From: Laguncularia racemosa
Lineage: Eukaryota; Streptophyta; Magnoliopsida; Myrtales; Combretaceae
NCBI GenBank assembly: GCA_037954665.1
Contig: JBBMOL010000134.1
Coordinates: forward strand, 806,001 to 870,000
Direction of reading: 5' to 3'
DNA length: 64,000 nt
In this document: one piece after another, positions 25,001 through 36,587 of the stretch
Numbering within the stretch: the first letter of the stretch is position 1
How the letters are laid out: each line of letters opens with the position of its first letter
Notes under the pieces: model-generated
The model's database searches: none
What the model was told of the DNA's origin: nothing
Seen by the model: the letters and a program-made list of their open reading frames with translations, nothing else
Made by a program: the position numbers and the translations under genes

Positions 25001-28000
25001 AAACAGGTTTCATGTATATATGGTTGACGCCAATAACATAACGATCGATCATTCCAACAGCATTGCAGGCAGGTCCAAGATCACCTCTGGTAGAACATTT
25101 CACCTGCAAAAGTCAAAGCACAATGCGCAAAGAACAATAAATAGTGGTGCAATCTCCTAGAACTTTTGTAAGCACAATTAAGTTTGTTGAACAAAGCTTT
25201 TTCTACAGATGCAAAGAAAACAGCTTTAGGAGGAATTATGAAGTAAAGTTTATTTACATAGTTCCAACTAAATGACTGCTAAAATGTCCAAAGTGAATGC
25301 TCATTAAAAAAAAGAGAAAGCTGGAGTAGATAATTTCAGTCAATCATTTAAATGCAAAGAAATATTTGCAAGCAAACGGTTTCATGCATTTCCAGAAAGC
25401 TGTCCATGAAACTTCCCAAAATAATGTAGCCTTATGGATTACATATTATCAGAATGGTGGTCTTAAAACTTCAGAAGAGGTTGAACAGATGGAAAAATAT
25501 GGTTTATATTTTAGTGTAAAATGAATATTATGTCTAGGAAGGTATGATCATTATACACCACCGCAATCATAAAATCCTTAAGCTGCAAATCCAACATTGT
25601 TGCATTTTGGAGTCATATAAAATGCCAGGAAAGTACATAACTCAAAAATCACTTTCCAAAGGTCCTGACAGCACTCACAGGATCAGCATTGCTAAAATGA
25701 TGCATATACTTTGAAAAGAAGTTTAAACTCAAAACAATAGGGTAATGAAGTTCAGTAAATTAAAGTGACCTGTTCCTAGCTCTTTGAAAGACTCTAAGAG
25801 AAGAGAGCAAAGCAACAAGATTACTGAGTATGTTCTCACCATATAAATGTGGCTTCCATTCACAATTGGAGATTGCGATATTGATGATTCTTCAAATTGC
25901 CAATCTGGAACATATAAACCGTATGACAAACCCATGTATATCAAGCAAAGGAAAAAAGCAAGTGACCTGCAAAATAGCTGGGAAGATCAATACCATGTCA
26001 TGGGGAAACCAAAAAAAGCTCCTATATTATGGGAAGAATAAAAATAATGCATCTAAGAGGGAGGACCAGCAAGATTTTTGTTATAAGTCAGTCATTACGT
26101 CACAATATGGGTATAATATATTCTATTATTATTATTATTATTCTATCCGAGTGCAGTCAATGCCCCAGTATTGGTCTACGACTCTCTCTCTCTCCTAAAA
26201 TACGTGATCATGGCCTCCAAATAAGCTGCCCCTGGTGTAAATCCTAGACTTCAAACTATGTATGTACTTGGTACATTACATCTGTTTGAGTTTGTCTTTA
26301 TGTTTGTTAATAGTACATAAATTTATCTAAAAACTGCAGTAAATTGACATGCTCTTATTCTTGCATAAGCCAAATGTTAGTTTCCTAAACCAATCCATTA
26401 CAAAGAGAAACAAATGAAATGATATAAAGCAAAGGGAGACCTGAGCTTAGTCTGCTTATATAGATTGATATCCTAAACTCATGGAAAATACAGAGTATAT
26501 GATGTTATATTTTACCAGTGTCCGTAGTAACCTTTTACAAACCCCATTTCTCTCCAAGTCCTACATGAAAGCCAGATTTCACAGAGGGCAGCAACAAAGT
26601 ATCCAATGGAAATCCTCTGAGATAATAGAAAATACAAGGACATGTCAACTATAGTATATATGTAAAAGCCTACATTAGGAAAAAGATCCGTTGTCTTGCA
26701 AGAATTTCATAACACCGAAAATAGCCACAATCTAATAGATGATACCAAATAGAACATTTAGAGTGATGACCGAATGAAAAACTTTCCTATTTCTATGCTC
26801 ATTTATTAAGCACTTGTTTGTTTTGTCTACAAATAAGTAATATCACAAGAGAACTAAATTTTGGATCTCAAGAAGAAAGTTAAATAATTCCATAAAACAG
26901 GTTATACACAGACTAAATGCATTATTTGTTTGTGGTCAAACAAGGATAAATGGTTTCTGAAGAATTATAACACTTATACACGGACCTGCAATATCCCAAG
27001 CCAGCGTATCCTTTCAACATCTATGCCATATGTCAAGGAAGACACCCCATGCAAATAACCACCTAAAAGAAAATAATTGCCATCCTTCAATACCCATGTT
27101 CTATGTAGATCAGTCATGATGCAGCCTATTATGCACATAAGTTAGAGCAGTCACCGTATTACCTTGAAGAAAGACACCTAGGAAAAAAAGCTTAATTGCT
27201 CTCAGCAAAGCCTTCCACGTAGCTTCTCGTTTATTAGTCACTTTCTGTTACATTTAATAGAAAATGATATATCTTGATCTTAATTTCAAAAACCTTGACT
27301 CAATCGCCATGTGAGAGTAATCGAGCAATAGGACTACATGAGTTACACCTTATACACAAGTGCAAGAGACACACCGGCAATGAATAGGAAAAACGGCATA
27401 ACAAAATCAGCTAAGTGAAGTCCATTCCACGGTGAGTGAGCGATTACAGGGAATATAGATCCGCCATAATCAACAAGCATCATAAGCTGAAAAAAAAACA
27501 AGCAGTGTCGATATAAGATGTATAGGCATTAGTTATGCACAAGCGAACTATCCATAATCAACACTTTTCACATGGTCACATTCTCAGATATATCGCATTT
27601 TACACAACATGCGCGCAAGATTTCAAATTCATATAAGCAATAATGCAATGACCTCGATAACAAGTGCCAGTAAACTCGCAACAAGCCTAAACATTTCCAA
27701 ATATATGCAATCTCACACGAGACGCCGACATCTTCAAATCAATAATCATTCAATTGATGAAAACACTACATAATTAACATTTTCCACAGTACCAGAACCA
27801 AGGATATCGTGAAATACACAAGCATTAAATACACAAGAGAAGTTACTCAAGGAACTTTCATGAGAAGACTCTATAATCACTTCTTTTACATAATTGCATT
27901 CTTAGATTTAGCTACGAGTACGAGTTCAAGGTAACTAAAAGCTCAAAATGCAATTTCACTATGACATATGCTCCTCAAACTGAATATAAAAACCGCAACA

Positions 28001-28170
28001 TGAATTACACAAAACTTCAACGAATAATTAAAGTTCTTCGAGATCGAGAGAGAGAGAGAGATTACAAAGACGCAGAGCCCACGAAATACGTCGAGAGAAG
28101 TCACTCGCGAACTTCTCCGAATAGTAGTAGGAGGTTCTTCATTTTCTAGTAAGGGTGCGTAATCGGCCAT
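16099..28170 (-). CDS. HGSNAT-like membrane acetyltransferase, 13 exons
   Basis: Predicted 415-aa multi-pass membrane protein of the heparan-alpha-glucosaminide N-acetyltransferase family. In animals the family moves acetyl groups from acetyl-CoA across the lysosomal membrane; the plant substrate is not known to me. Exons from the 5' end: 28066-28170, 27349-27486, 27163-27244, 26986-27062, 26516-26616, 25840-25966, 24987-25103, 24827-24909, 18928-18994, 17916-17994, 16623-16714, 16233-16376, 16099-16134. All introns are GT-AG and phases agree, giving 1248 bp without a stop. Key motifs are SLDVFRG (about residue 25), HSPWNGLHLADFVMP (His52, aligning by eye with the human active-site His) and FFLFIAG. 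ILQRISIGYF and FDPEGIL follow. The ATG at 28170 is the first in frame. The N-terminus has an acidic dileucine-like APLLENEE, hinting at vacuolar sorting (inference). Intron 8 holds Copia-I. Confidence 0.92.
18648..18680 (-). other. G-rich tract in intron 9
   Basis: On the transcribed-sense (minus) strand this intronic stretch has three G5 runs separated by short spacers plus extra GG pairs. It lies inside the HGSNAT-like transcript and could fold into a quadruplex of at least two tetrads. Confidence 0.4.
19278..19523 (-). repeat. Copia-I 3' LTR
   Basis: 246 bp, about 90% identical to the partner at 23941-24186. It ends TTTACAACA at its right edge and abuts the polypurine tract. Confidence 0.92.
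19524..19534 (-). other. Copia-I polypurine tract
   Basis: TTGAGGGGGAG on the minus strand, directly inside the 3' LTR. It is the plus-strand primer site for reverse transcription. Confidence 0.8.
19531..22735 (-). pseudogene. Copia-I pol remnant (integrase, RT, RNase H)
   Basis: Decayed Pol coding region with recognisable parts. A GAG-pre-integrase region lies at about 22285-22719 (WHYRLGHLSFPYL). Integrase core pieces lie at 21854-22141 (PQQNG). The reverse transcriptase is at 20185-20820, with YVDDIILTSND and YGLKQSPRVW, and RNase H is at 19531-20163. Most fragments stay in one frame and are interrupted by stops; at least one frame change lies near 21.85-22.2 kb. It cannot encode a working polyprotein. 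Confidence 0.9.
22740..23935 (-). pseudogene. Copia-I gag and protease remnant
   Basis: Gag-like fragments at 23551-23742 are followed by a zinc-knuckle remnant near 23050-23110. In it the second cysteine of the CX2CX4HX4C pattern has become serine (CEHS, then HKKGHTKDTC). Several stops are present. Not functional. Confidence 0.75.
23925..23940 (-). other. Copia-I primer-binding site
   Basis: TGGTATTAGAGCTACC on the minus strand, immediately inside the 5' LTR. It is one base off the usual initiator tRNA-Met complement TGGTATCAGAGC. Confidence 0.85.
23941..24186 (-). repeat. Copia-I 5' LTR
   Basis: 246-bp partner of 19278-19523. Its promoter would point the same way as the host gene. Confidence 0.92.
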
Positions 28171-28326
28171 TAATCGGCCACTTGGATCGCGATCAAAGCA
28201 CAGGGAGCAACAAGAAGAAGAAGAAGAGAGAGAATGGAGTTTGTTGTTTGTTGTACTAGTGTGTATTGCTGAAGAAGCCCCTCTGCTAGTATCGTATTGG
28301 CCGATGGGAGGGAGGAGCACTCTGAT

Positions 28327-28332
28327 CACGTG
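28327..28332. promoter_or_regulatory. G-box CACGTG upstream of HGSNAT-like ATG
   Basis: A perfect palindromic CACGTG lies 157 bp upstream of the start codon and is a standard bZIP/bHLH binding core. The leader between it and the ATG is CT-rich on the sense strand (a TTC repeat at about 28211-28236). Whether the G-box is promoter or leader depends on the unmapped transcription start. Confidence 0.4.
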
Positions 28333-30820
28333 CCGTCAACTTGGATTCCAAGTAATATTCGGTGGGTCCATCTGTGAGAGCTATTTTCGTCCGTTGGATT
28401 TGAATAAGGTCAAAGACGTTGAATGGCTGAAAGTTTAAGGTTTTGTGCGCGTCAGGGTCGAGCTGCATCGTAGTCAGTCGTCACATCGACTTTTTCTGAC
28501 TGTTAATTTTGACGGGCAGTTGAAGAAAGTTTTTTAGTAGGATGAAAGAGAACTTTTACTAGGCGATTTTTTATTTTGGATATTGAGCTCACTCATTGGT
28601 TTTATTTTTGGTTCAACTAGATTTTCTATTAAGAATAAAATTGGTTAAGAAGATGATATGAGTCCTTGATTTTGAACTTTAAAGCTTATGTGCTATATAT
28701 TCATAACTCAAAAGCAAATGAAGAAACAAATCAATAAATGGTTAATTGATATTTTCAATCGTTAAAATAATTTTTTTAATTAATATTGATATTTTAATAT
28801 TATAAACTATTACAAATTCTCCTCGACAACCATTTGGAATTTTTTGTGCACTTAGGATTCCACACATGATATCTAAATAAGTTTGTTCAACATAGATTAA
28901 GGAAAAAGAAGTAAAGGAAAAATTCGAGGGAACATACTTTTCTCACTTATGTTTGCTTAATGAGATTGGGGAGAAATGAAATGAATTAAACTATTGATTA
29001 GGAGTACCTATGTAGCTTACTTATTTTACGGTATTTTCATGTCCTCTTTTAATAACCAATACCAATTTCCCCTTCACTTTTCCCTTTCATACTCTTCAAT
29101 TTTTTTCTTTTTTTTTTAAAAAAGGGAGTGTATACAAAGTTCACCATGTTGCATGCATCATAGTCGTCCTGAAATACTAGATCTATCAATTTAATGTTTG
29201 GTCCAACATACATTGCTAACTATTCTTTTTAGTAAGAATATAATTTAGAAAAAACTATAAAAGATTAAGGTTTTTCTATCCTAATCCTTTTTATTTTTTA
29301 AACTTAAGGCTATTCATTAAACTAAATCAAATCGTATCAAACTAAAAAATATAATTATTTTATAATTCAATTCAATTTATGGTTCAATTCGCGGATGGTT
29401 CAAACAGTTTGTGATTCGATTTGAGAAGTCAAACTAAATCAAACTGCTTAAACTTGAATCAAAATATTTCTTATTAAAACATTAAAGTTAACGAGACATT
29501 TTTTAATTTTAAACTTTATTAAAATGTTATCTAATCTTATTTACTATTTCCTTTTTGTCAATTCTCATTATACTTTTAATATTTATAGTCCACTCCTTTT
29601 CCTTCTCTTCATTTCTCATTTTTCAAGTAAATAAATATACATTTACTATTACTTAAAATATAATGTTATTATGATAGAATGTTATATGATTTACATTCTT
29701 ATATAATGTTTTTTTAATTTGAATATCAATATCTTATTAAAAATTCCAATAACTATCAATATTATTAACTATAATAAAGTGTTGTTAAAAGCAGTTTGAA
29801 TCGAATTGAACCAAACTGAGCCACATTTTAAGTGGTTTGGTTCAGAACCTTGAATCGTTAAAAGCAGCTTGGTTCATTATGGGTTTAAACCGAACCATTT
29901 CAAATGTGATTTAGTTCGGTTCGACTCTAAAACCAAATCATGAACATCCCCACCTAGAGCTAAGGTTAGATTAATTGAAAACAACTTCACTTCCATTGGA
30001 TTTGACCTAAGATTTTATTTGATGTCATGTGCACTTAATTGAACAAAATATGGTTGGGATGGAATATTTATTGCAAGTAATTAAATAATATCATAATTAG
30101 GGCTAAATAGTTATTACTTTGTCTAATTCAACGTAGACTGTATGTTCCAAACCTCTATATAAAAAGACAAGTAACGATAGGTATATTGATAATATATATT
30201 TTATAATAATATAATTTAATAAATTAATATTTACAATCAATATAAAAATAATTATAATATTATATATAATCTGGTTTAGTATAAGTATATTATAAAATTA
30301 CTTAACAACATAATTAATATTTTTGAAGTATTTAATGCATTAATTAGTAAATTTTATGTTAATATCATATGTTCTACTTTATGTATTGCTTTATATTATA
30401 TTATGCATTAGTTATATTCGTTAAAATTATTGCTTATTATATCATATTAATGTTTTAAGTAAAAATATTATTTTTATTTAGTAACATAAACATTATAATT
30501 TCGAAAATATAATTGTATTAAATTTATAATATTTATTTACATTATATGATCACAGATGAAATTGATACTAGTAGTGGGTGTGGGTTTGGCGGTGGTGCTA
30601 GGTTCAGTTGTATCACTAGTCTAGTGGTGGTGGTGTTGCCCTCCAAGGACAGATATGGGATCAGAGAAGCTCATAAATAGCTAAATATTTTGGGCTATGG
30701 CTTAATTCCTATCCAACATTTTCAAAAATAGGAATTCATCTTGTAATAGTTATTATATATGGTCAAAATATAAGTGAATGCAATAGTAGTTATGAAACAA
30801 CCATTCTTCGATCACTGGCC
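28333..30820. other. HGSNAT-like upstream region and non-coding spacer
   Basis: The first few hundred bases are the likely promoter. The part at about 29300-29960 is rich in 'aaccaaac/ggttcggtt' words and ends in a phrase reading 'tgttcatga' inverted, suggesting a degenerate inverted-repeat element without firm ends. The rest is very AT-rich. No gene seen. Confidence 0.45.
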
Positions 30821-30913
30821 TTATATCTCTTCTGGAGTTAATCCTTTGATCATGTTCGCCAAGGCTTGACAGGTCAATTCCCGCAGGCTCTCAATTTCCA
30901 AAGAGTCTATTGC
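30821..30913 (-). pseudogene. SKP1-like copy 1, truncated exon 2
   Basis: Reads LEIESLRELTCQALANMIKG followed by LTPEEI and a TAA stop, with an AG acceptor just before the first codon. In intact SKP1 proteins (adaptors linking cullin and F-box proteins in SCF ubiquitin ligases) another 25-30 residues follow to WAFE. Those are missing here. The sequence upstream on this strand (about 31100-31250) resembles the intron of copy 3. This places the fragment as exon 2 of the same gene whose exon 1 lies at 40.4 and 52.5 kb. Confidence 0.85.
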
Positions 30914-31610
30914 CTCAAAATGGGATATGATATGAAACAACAACAACTGAGGACATACATAAAACTAGCAGCATAATAATAAAAAGGGTTGTTCAGTACT
31001 ATACTAGTATTATTGAAGACTTAAAAAAGATGTTAAAAGTAGAATAGTTTTTAAAGGATTATGCAGGATTTCGGTGACATATATAGAAGATGTGGAAACC
31101 TATCACCACTCACAATCACAATATATATGCCTGCCTTTGTAAGGTTTTCAAAAATTAATACTCAACTAGTACACTACTCTTAGCAAGATGGAATCACAAA
31201 ATTGCTAGGAAAGGAGAGAGTGGTCATACCGGAAAATGCTGGGTATCAATTATCTCACATTGCATCATTATTCAGCTTTAACCAGCTAAGCTTTTGCGTG
31301 AACAACAGCTTGAACTTGAAATACTCCATCAAAAAAAAAAAAAAAAAACAACAACAACAACATGCAAATTGGAACTTGATAAAAATTTAAGATAAGGAAA
31401 GGTATGCTGCTAACGCCATATAACAACCTAGTCCGTGTAGACAAAACTAAAACAGAATACAAGCTAGCTAGTTGAGAGCTCTCAATTTTGGATCTTTCGT
31501 CTGTGTCCATGAAACGACTGCTTCAGTTATGATCTGAATGATTTTATGCTGAATAGGGGCCTCTGCGCATGATTGAGTTTAATCTGACTGAAGTTAAGCT
31601 GAGTTAAAGA

Positions 31611-31792
31611 TGTTGGATATTCTACAATCTCTAGAATAAGGGAAACAAAATATTTAGAACAAATATAGATTACTAGTGTATATATGATAGATGTAGTTTC
31701 CTTTTCTTGAATATATACTTGTACAAAATAGAAGATTGTATCAACTATATATATTGCTAGAGAAGTAAAATAAAGATAAGCTTTTCCGAACA
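31611..31792 (+). repeat. Copia-II 5' LTR
   Basis: 182 bp, starts TGTTGGATATTCTAC and ends CCGAACA. About 97% identical to the 3' LTR. Confidence 0.95.
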
Positions 31793-31804
31793 TGGTATCA
31801 GAGC
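31793..31804 (+). other. Copia-II primer-binding site
   Basis: TGGTATCAGAGC, the exact initiator tRNA-Met complement, begins immediately after the 5' LTR. Confidence 0.93.
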
Positions 31805-31946
31805 ATGGAAAAGATCTGGGACCAACAAAATAAAGAAAAAAAAAAAAGGAAGGTCAACGGGAGATCAAACACCTCTGACTGGCTCTTCTGGCTCTTCCCG
31901 GACAGACCCTATTGCTCTTGATGATTTGACATCAAGAATAACATAG

Positions 31947-34900
31947 ATGCTACATCAAACACCCATACCAACAACCACTAATCCAGTTCTCACGTCAATG
32001 GGTGTAAAACTGGATGGAACCAACTATGGCATCTGGTCGCAAGTTATGGAGATGTATATTGCGGCCAAGGACAAGCTGGGCTACATCAACGGAGACTTAC
32101 CAAAACCGATGGAAACAGACCCTATGTTTAAAAGATAGAGAACAGAGAACGTTGTGGTTAAGGGATGGTTAATTACATCTATGGAATAGAATTTGATTGG
32201 AAATTATATCAGATTTCCAACTGCTAAAGCTGTGTAGGATGCGGTTGCGACGACATACTTCGATGGCACTGATACCTTACAAGTCTATGATCTGAAGCGG
32301 AAGGTGTCAAAAATGAGACAGAATGGAGAATCACTGGAAACATATTACAATGCACTTCATGGATTGTGGAGGGAAATTGACTTTAGGTGACCAAATCCTA
32401 TGCATTGTGATATTGATATAGAGAAGTACAACTCTATGCAGCAAGAAGACAGAGTATACACTTTCCTAGATGGTCTGGACGATCGGCTGGATAGCATTCG
32501 AGCTGATACACTTCGTATATAGCCACTCCCGTCTGTAGAACAAGCATATGAATATGTTAGAACGGAGGATCAAAGACAAAGTGTGATGTTGATGAAAGAA
32601 GAAACCTTGCCTAATGCAGTGATGATGTCTAGGGGAGGACCAAAACTGCAGCAGAAACCTACTCTTCACATGCTTCAACACGGAAAGAGAAGCCCTACCA
32701 CAAGAACAAGGAATCGGACGGCAGAGAATGGTTGTACTCATTGTGGAAACACCAAACATACAAAGGATACCTGCTTCAAGATACATGGATATCCAGATTG
32801 GTGGCATGGACTGAAGGAGAAAAGAAAACGAGAAGTAGGCCATGTTGCGAATGTTGCTATGGAGATGGTGAGCATAGAAGCCAATCTCTCCCTTATCCCA
32901 TAGGGAGAGTCATCCACAGCAAAAGAAAATTGTTCCCCAACAAAGGATGAACCAGGTAATCAAAGGTGGATTATTGATTCCGAAGCCTCGGATCATATGA
33001 CTTTTGATCCTCAAGATGTCAGTAGGAAAGCCAACTCGAACAGAACCTACATCATAAATGCGAATGGGGAAAAATATCCTGTGATTGGTTCTGGAGAAGT
33101 TGTTTGTTCGCCCACACTTCATCTGCCAAACACCTTACTTGTTCCGTCCCTCTCTAACAAACTGATCTCAGTAGGAAAAGTTACGGAGGATTTAAATTGC
33201 TGTGTTCTAATGTATCCAAAATTTTGTGTATTTCAGGACATCCTCACCAAGGAGATCATTGGTCGTGGTACTAAACGAGAGGGGATATACTACTTGGAGG
33301 AGTTCAGTGGGAGCAAAGTATACAAAGTGAGCAAGGAGGACACCAAGAAGTAGGACGTCTAGCTGTGGCATCACAGATTAGGACATCCATCATTTACGTA
33401 TATGAAGTATCTGTTTCCAAGTTTGTTTCATGACACTCCTGGAAAATTGCTAAAGTGTCAGTCGTGTATCTTAGCTAAGAGTCATAGAGTTACATACCCA
33501 ATAAGCAATAGAAGATGCAACAAACCATTTATGTTAGTACATTTAGATGTGTGGGGACCTGCACCTATCTCAACATCTTCAGGAATAAGATGGTTTGTGA
33601 TCTTTGTTGATGATTGTACTCGTATGACTTGGCTATATTTGATGAAAAATAAGAGTGAAGTTACTGAAATTTTCAAAACATTTCTTGTGATGGTTAGGAC
33701 TCAATTCTTGACAAATTTGCGGATACTTCGTACTGATAATGGGGGGGAATTTGTTAATACAGAATTGATGAATTATCTCAAAATTCATGGGCTAAATCAT
33801 GAGACAACATGCGCACACACTCTACAACAGAATGGTATAGCAGAGAGGAAGAATAGACACATACTTGAAACAACTAGAGCCCTCTTGATATCTTCTAATG
33901 CCCCTAGGAGATTCTGGACCGATGCCGTAACTACTGCTGTTTACTTGATGAATCGCATGCCTTCCAAAGTGTTGAACTACAAAACTCCAATACAAGTCTT
34001 AGCTCAACATGAATCGTTGCCCTCAATTTTAATGCTCCCTGCAAAGGTGTTTGGATTTGCAGTATATGTTCATTTGCATAAGACAGAACGAACGAAGATC
34101 GACCCATGTGCTGTCCGGTGCATATTCCTAGGCTATGCGACTCACAAGAAGGGATATCGGTGTTTTGATCCATTGACTAAACGTCTATATGTAACAATGG
34201 ATGTTACTTTCTTGGAGACAGAGATGTTTTTTCAAAACCTGGATTCATCCTCATCTATTCAAAGAGAACTAGTTGATGATGAATGAAGAAGTCAAAAAAC
34301 TGGTTGGGAAATGTGGCCTGATACATCAACCTTCCAGGATGAGAGAAATAGCCATATCCATGGAAACATGGAAGAAAGAGGATCCACAGAATCTGAGAAT
34401 GAAGGAAATGAAAGGCAAGAACATTCCATCTTAGAGGAATTCACTCAGAGACAACAACCTTCACTGGAACAAGATACAACTCCAAGTTTAGTACCAACAG
34501 ACTAAGCTCCTGAGGATGCAGCAAAGGTACAATTCCCTGAACCATCATCTAATTATAAATTACCTTTCAGGAACAACCGAGGAAAACCACCAAATCGCTA
34601 CACACTCGACCATGGTGAAACCTAAGCAAAGTATCCAATTACACATCACATCAGCACTAAGAGGATAACACAACCACTGAAGAATCTGGTACAACAACTG
34701 TCATCTGAGACAGTACCAAGCTCGATAGAAGAAGCCTTGCAGGACTCTAGATGGGTTAAGGCTATAAATGAGGAAATAGAAGCACTCCAAAAGAATGATA
34801 CTTGGAAGCTTGTGCCAATGCCAAAAGAAAAAAAGGTGGTAGGATGCAAATGGGTGTTTTCCATAAAATATAAAGCTGATGGGATGATAGATAGATACAA

Positions 34901-36248
34901 GGCACGGTTGGTGGCAAAAGGATACACTCAAATGTACGGCATTGACTACCAAGAAACATTCTCACCCGTGGCAAAGTTAAATACAATCAGAGTATTACTC
35001 ACACTTGCTACAAATTTGGATTGGCCACTACTCCAATTTGATGTAAAGAATGCATTTCTACATGGAACATTAGAAGAAGAAGTGTGCCTAGATGTCCCAC
35101 CAGGATACACTGCATCACAAATAGGGATGGTGTGCAAATTGAAGAAGGCGCTATACGGCTTAAAGCAATCCCCAAGAGCATGGTTTGGACAATTCAGTAT
35201 GGCTATGAAGAACTACGACTACAAACAGTGCAACTCAAACCACACTCTGTTCCTGAAGCGTTGGAAAGAAATGATAACAGCCTTGATTATTTATGTGGAT
35301 GACATGATCATTACAGGGAACGATAATGAGGAGATGGGAAGATTGCAAGATCAGCTAGCATCAGAATTTGAGATGAAGAATTTGGGAGGCTTAAAGTATT
35401 TCCTTGGGATCGAAGTAACAAGATCAAAACAAGGAATCTTTCTCTCACAAAGGAAGTACATCCTTGATTTGCTAGCGGAAACAGGGATGCTTGATTGCAA
35501 ACCTCTAGACGCTCCAATTGATCAGAATCATAAACTTGGAGAATCTCCACATCAAGCTTCCACAAATAGGGAAAGATTTCAGAGACTAGTAGGAAAGTTG
35601 CTATACTTATCCCACACGAGACCAGACATTGCATATGCAATAAATATGTTGAGCCAATTTATGCATAATCCAAGTGAAGAGCATATGGAAGCTATGAGGC
35701 AAATATTGCGATACTTAAAGGGATCACTGGGAAGAGGACTTCTGTTTAGGAAACACAATCACCTCCATATGGATGGATACTCAGATGCAGATTGGGCTGG
35801 AAATGTCACAGATAGGAAGTCGACATCTGGATACTTAACATTTGTTGGTGGAAACCTTGTAGCGTGGAGAAGCAAGAAACAAAAGGTGGTGGCATTGTCA
35901 AGTGCAGAAGCGGAATTTCGTGGTATGGCTAAAGGACTATGTGAACTACTTTGGCTAAGAGAGTTGTTGAAAGAAATTGGATACACATCCGAATATCCAA
36001 TGAGATTGTTTTGTGATAATAAAGCTGCTATCGAAATTGCACAAAATCCAGTTCAACATGATAGAATGAAGCACGTTGAGATTGATAAACACTTTATCAA
36101 AGAAAAGCTTAAAGAGAAGATAGTTCAATTTCCTTTTGTGAAGTCAGAAGAACAACTAGCTGATATGTTAACAAAAGGTGTCTTGAGAAGAATCTTTCAA
36201 AATTCACTTATCAAGTTGGGCATGGAAGATATCTTCACACCAACTTGA
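31947..36248 (+). pseudogene. Copia-II gag-pol, one frame with 11 stops
   Basis: A single frame from the ATG to 36248 (about 1434 codons) with no frameshift but eleven in-frame stops, at 32136, 32187, 32235, 32388, 32520, 32901, 33351, 33360, 34284, 34503 and 34623. Domains in order: Gag (LDGTNYGIWS near the start), a zinc knuckle CTHCGNTKHTKDTC at about 32730-32775, and a protease site near 32970-33000. Next come GAG-pre-integrase (LWHHRLGHPS), an integrase core at 33402-34286 (TDNGGEF) and an open 503-codon RT-RNase H (YVDDMIITGND; DADWAG). The protease active site reads DSE where Copia normally has DSG. The RT half is intact, but the polyprotein as a whole is not. Confidence 0.95.
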
Positions 36249-36255
36249 TGGGGGG

Positions 36256-36437
36256 TGTTGGATATTCTACAATCTCTAGAATAAGGGAAACAAAATATTT
36301 AGAACAAAAATAGATTACTAGTGTATATATGATAGATGTAATTTCCTTTCTTTGAATATATACTTGTACAAAATAGAAGATTGTATCAACTATATATATT
36401 GCTAGAGAAGTAAAATAAAGATAAGCTTTTCCAAACA
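36256..36437 (+). repeat. Copia-II 3' LTR
   Basis: 182-bp partner of the 5' LTR, preceded directly by the purine tract GATGGGGGG (36247-36255). Confidence 0.95.
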
Positions 36438-36587
36438 AAAGAAAGACAGTATATTGCTACAACTCGACAGAAATCTCCTTGTTCAACTCAAGCGGAATGT
36501 AATGGAGTTTCATCTTTGCCATTTATAATCAGCTTGTTGTACTTTAAAATGATGCATTAATTCAAGTTGCTGTTTGAGTTTAACTTT

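Larger units (their letters stand above)
31611..36437 (+). mobile_element. Copia-II LTR retrotransposon, recent
   Basis: 4827-bp element with two 182-bp TG...CA LTRs that differ at only about 5 positions. It is flanked by a perfect 5-bp duplication AAAGA (31606-31610 and 36438-36442). The primer site, purine tract and Copia gene order are all present. It sits in the expanded intron of SKP1-like copy 1, antisense to that gene. Low LTR divergence marks it as the youngest datable insertion in the window. Confidence 0.97.

Noticed and set aside
27943..28329. Longer N-terminus for the HGSNAT-like protein starting at 28329
   Set aside because: The first codon there is GTG, not ATG. The ATG at 28170 is the first in-frame one, and exon 1 must end at 28066 where the donor lies, so the rest of the open frame is intronic.
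29300..29960. Inverted 'aaccaaat/ggttcggtt' words as a hAT-type MITE
   Set aside because: No matching terminal repeats or target duplication could be fixed; kept only as a remark in the spacer entry.
30555..30623. Short plus-strand frame resembling a signal peptide (hydrophobic, starts MKLIL)
   Set aside because: Only about 22 codons long with no continuation or family match; base-composition artefact is more likely.
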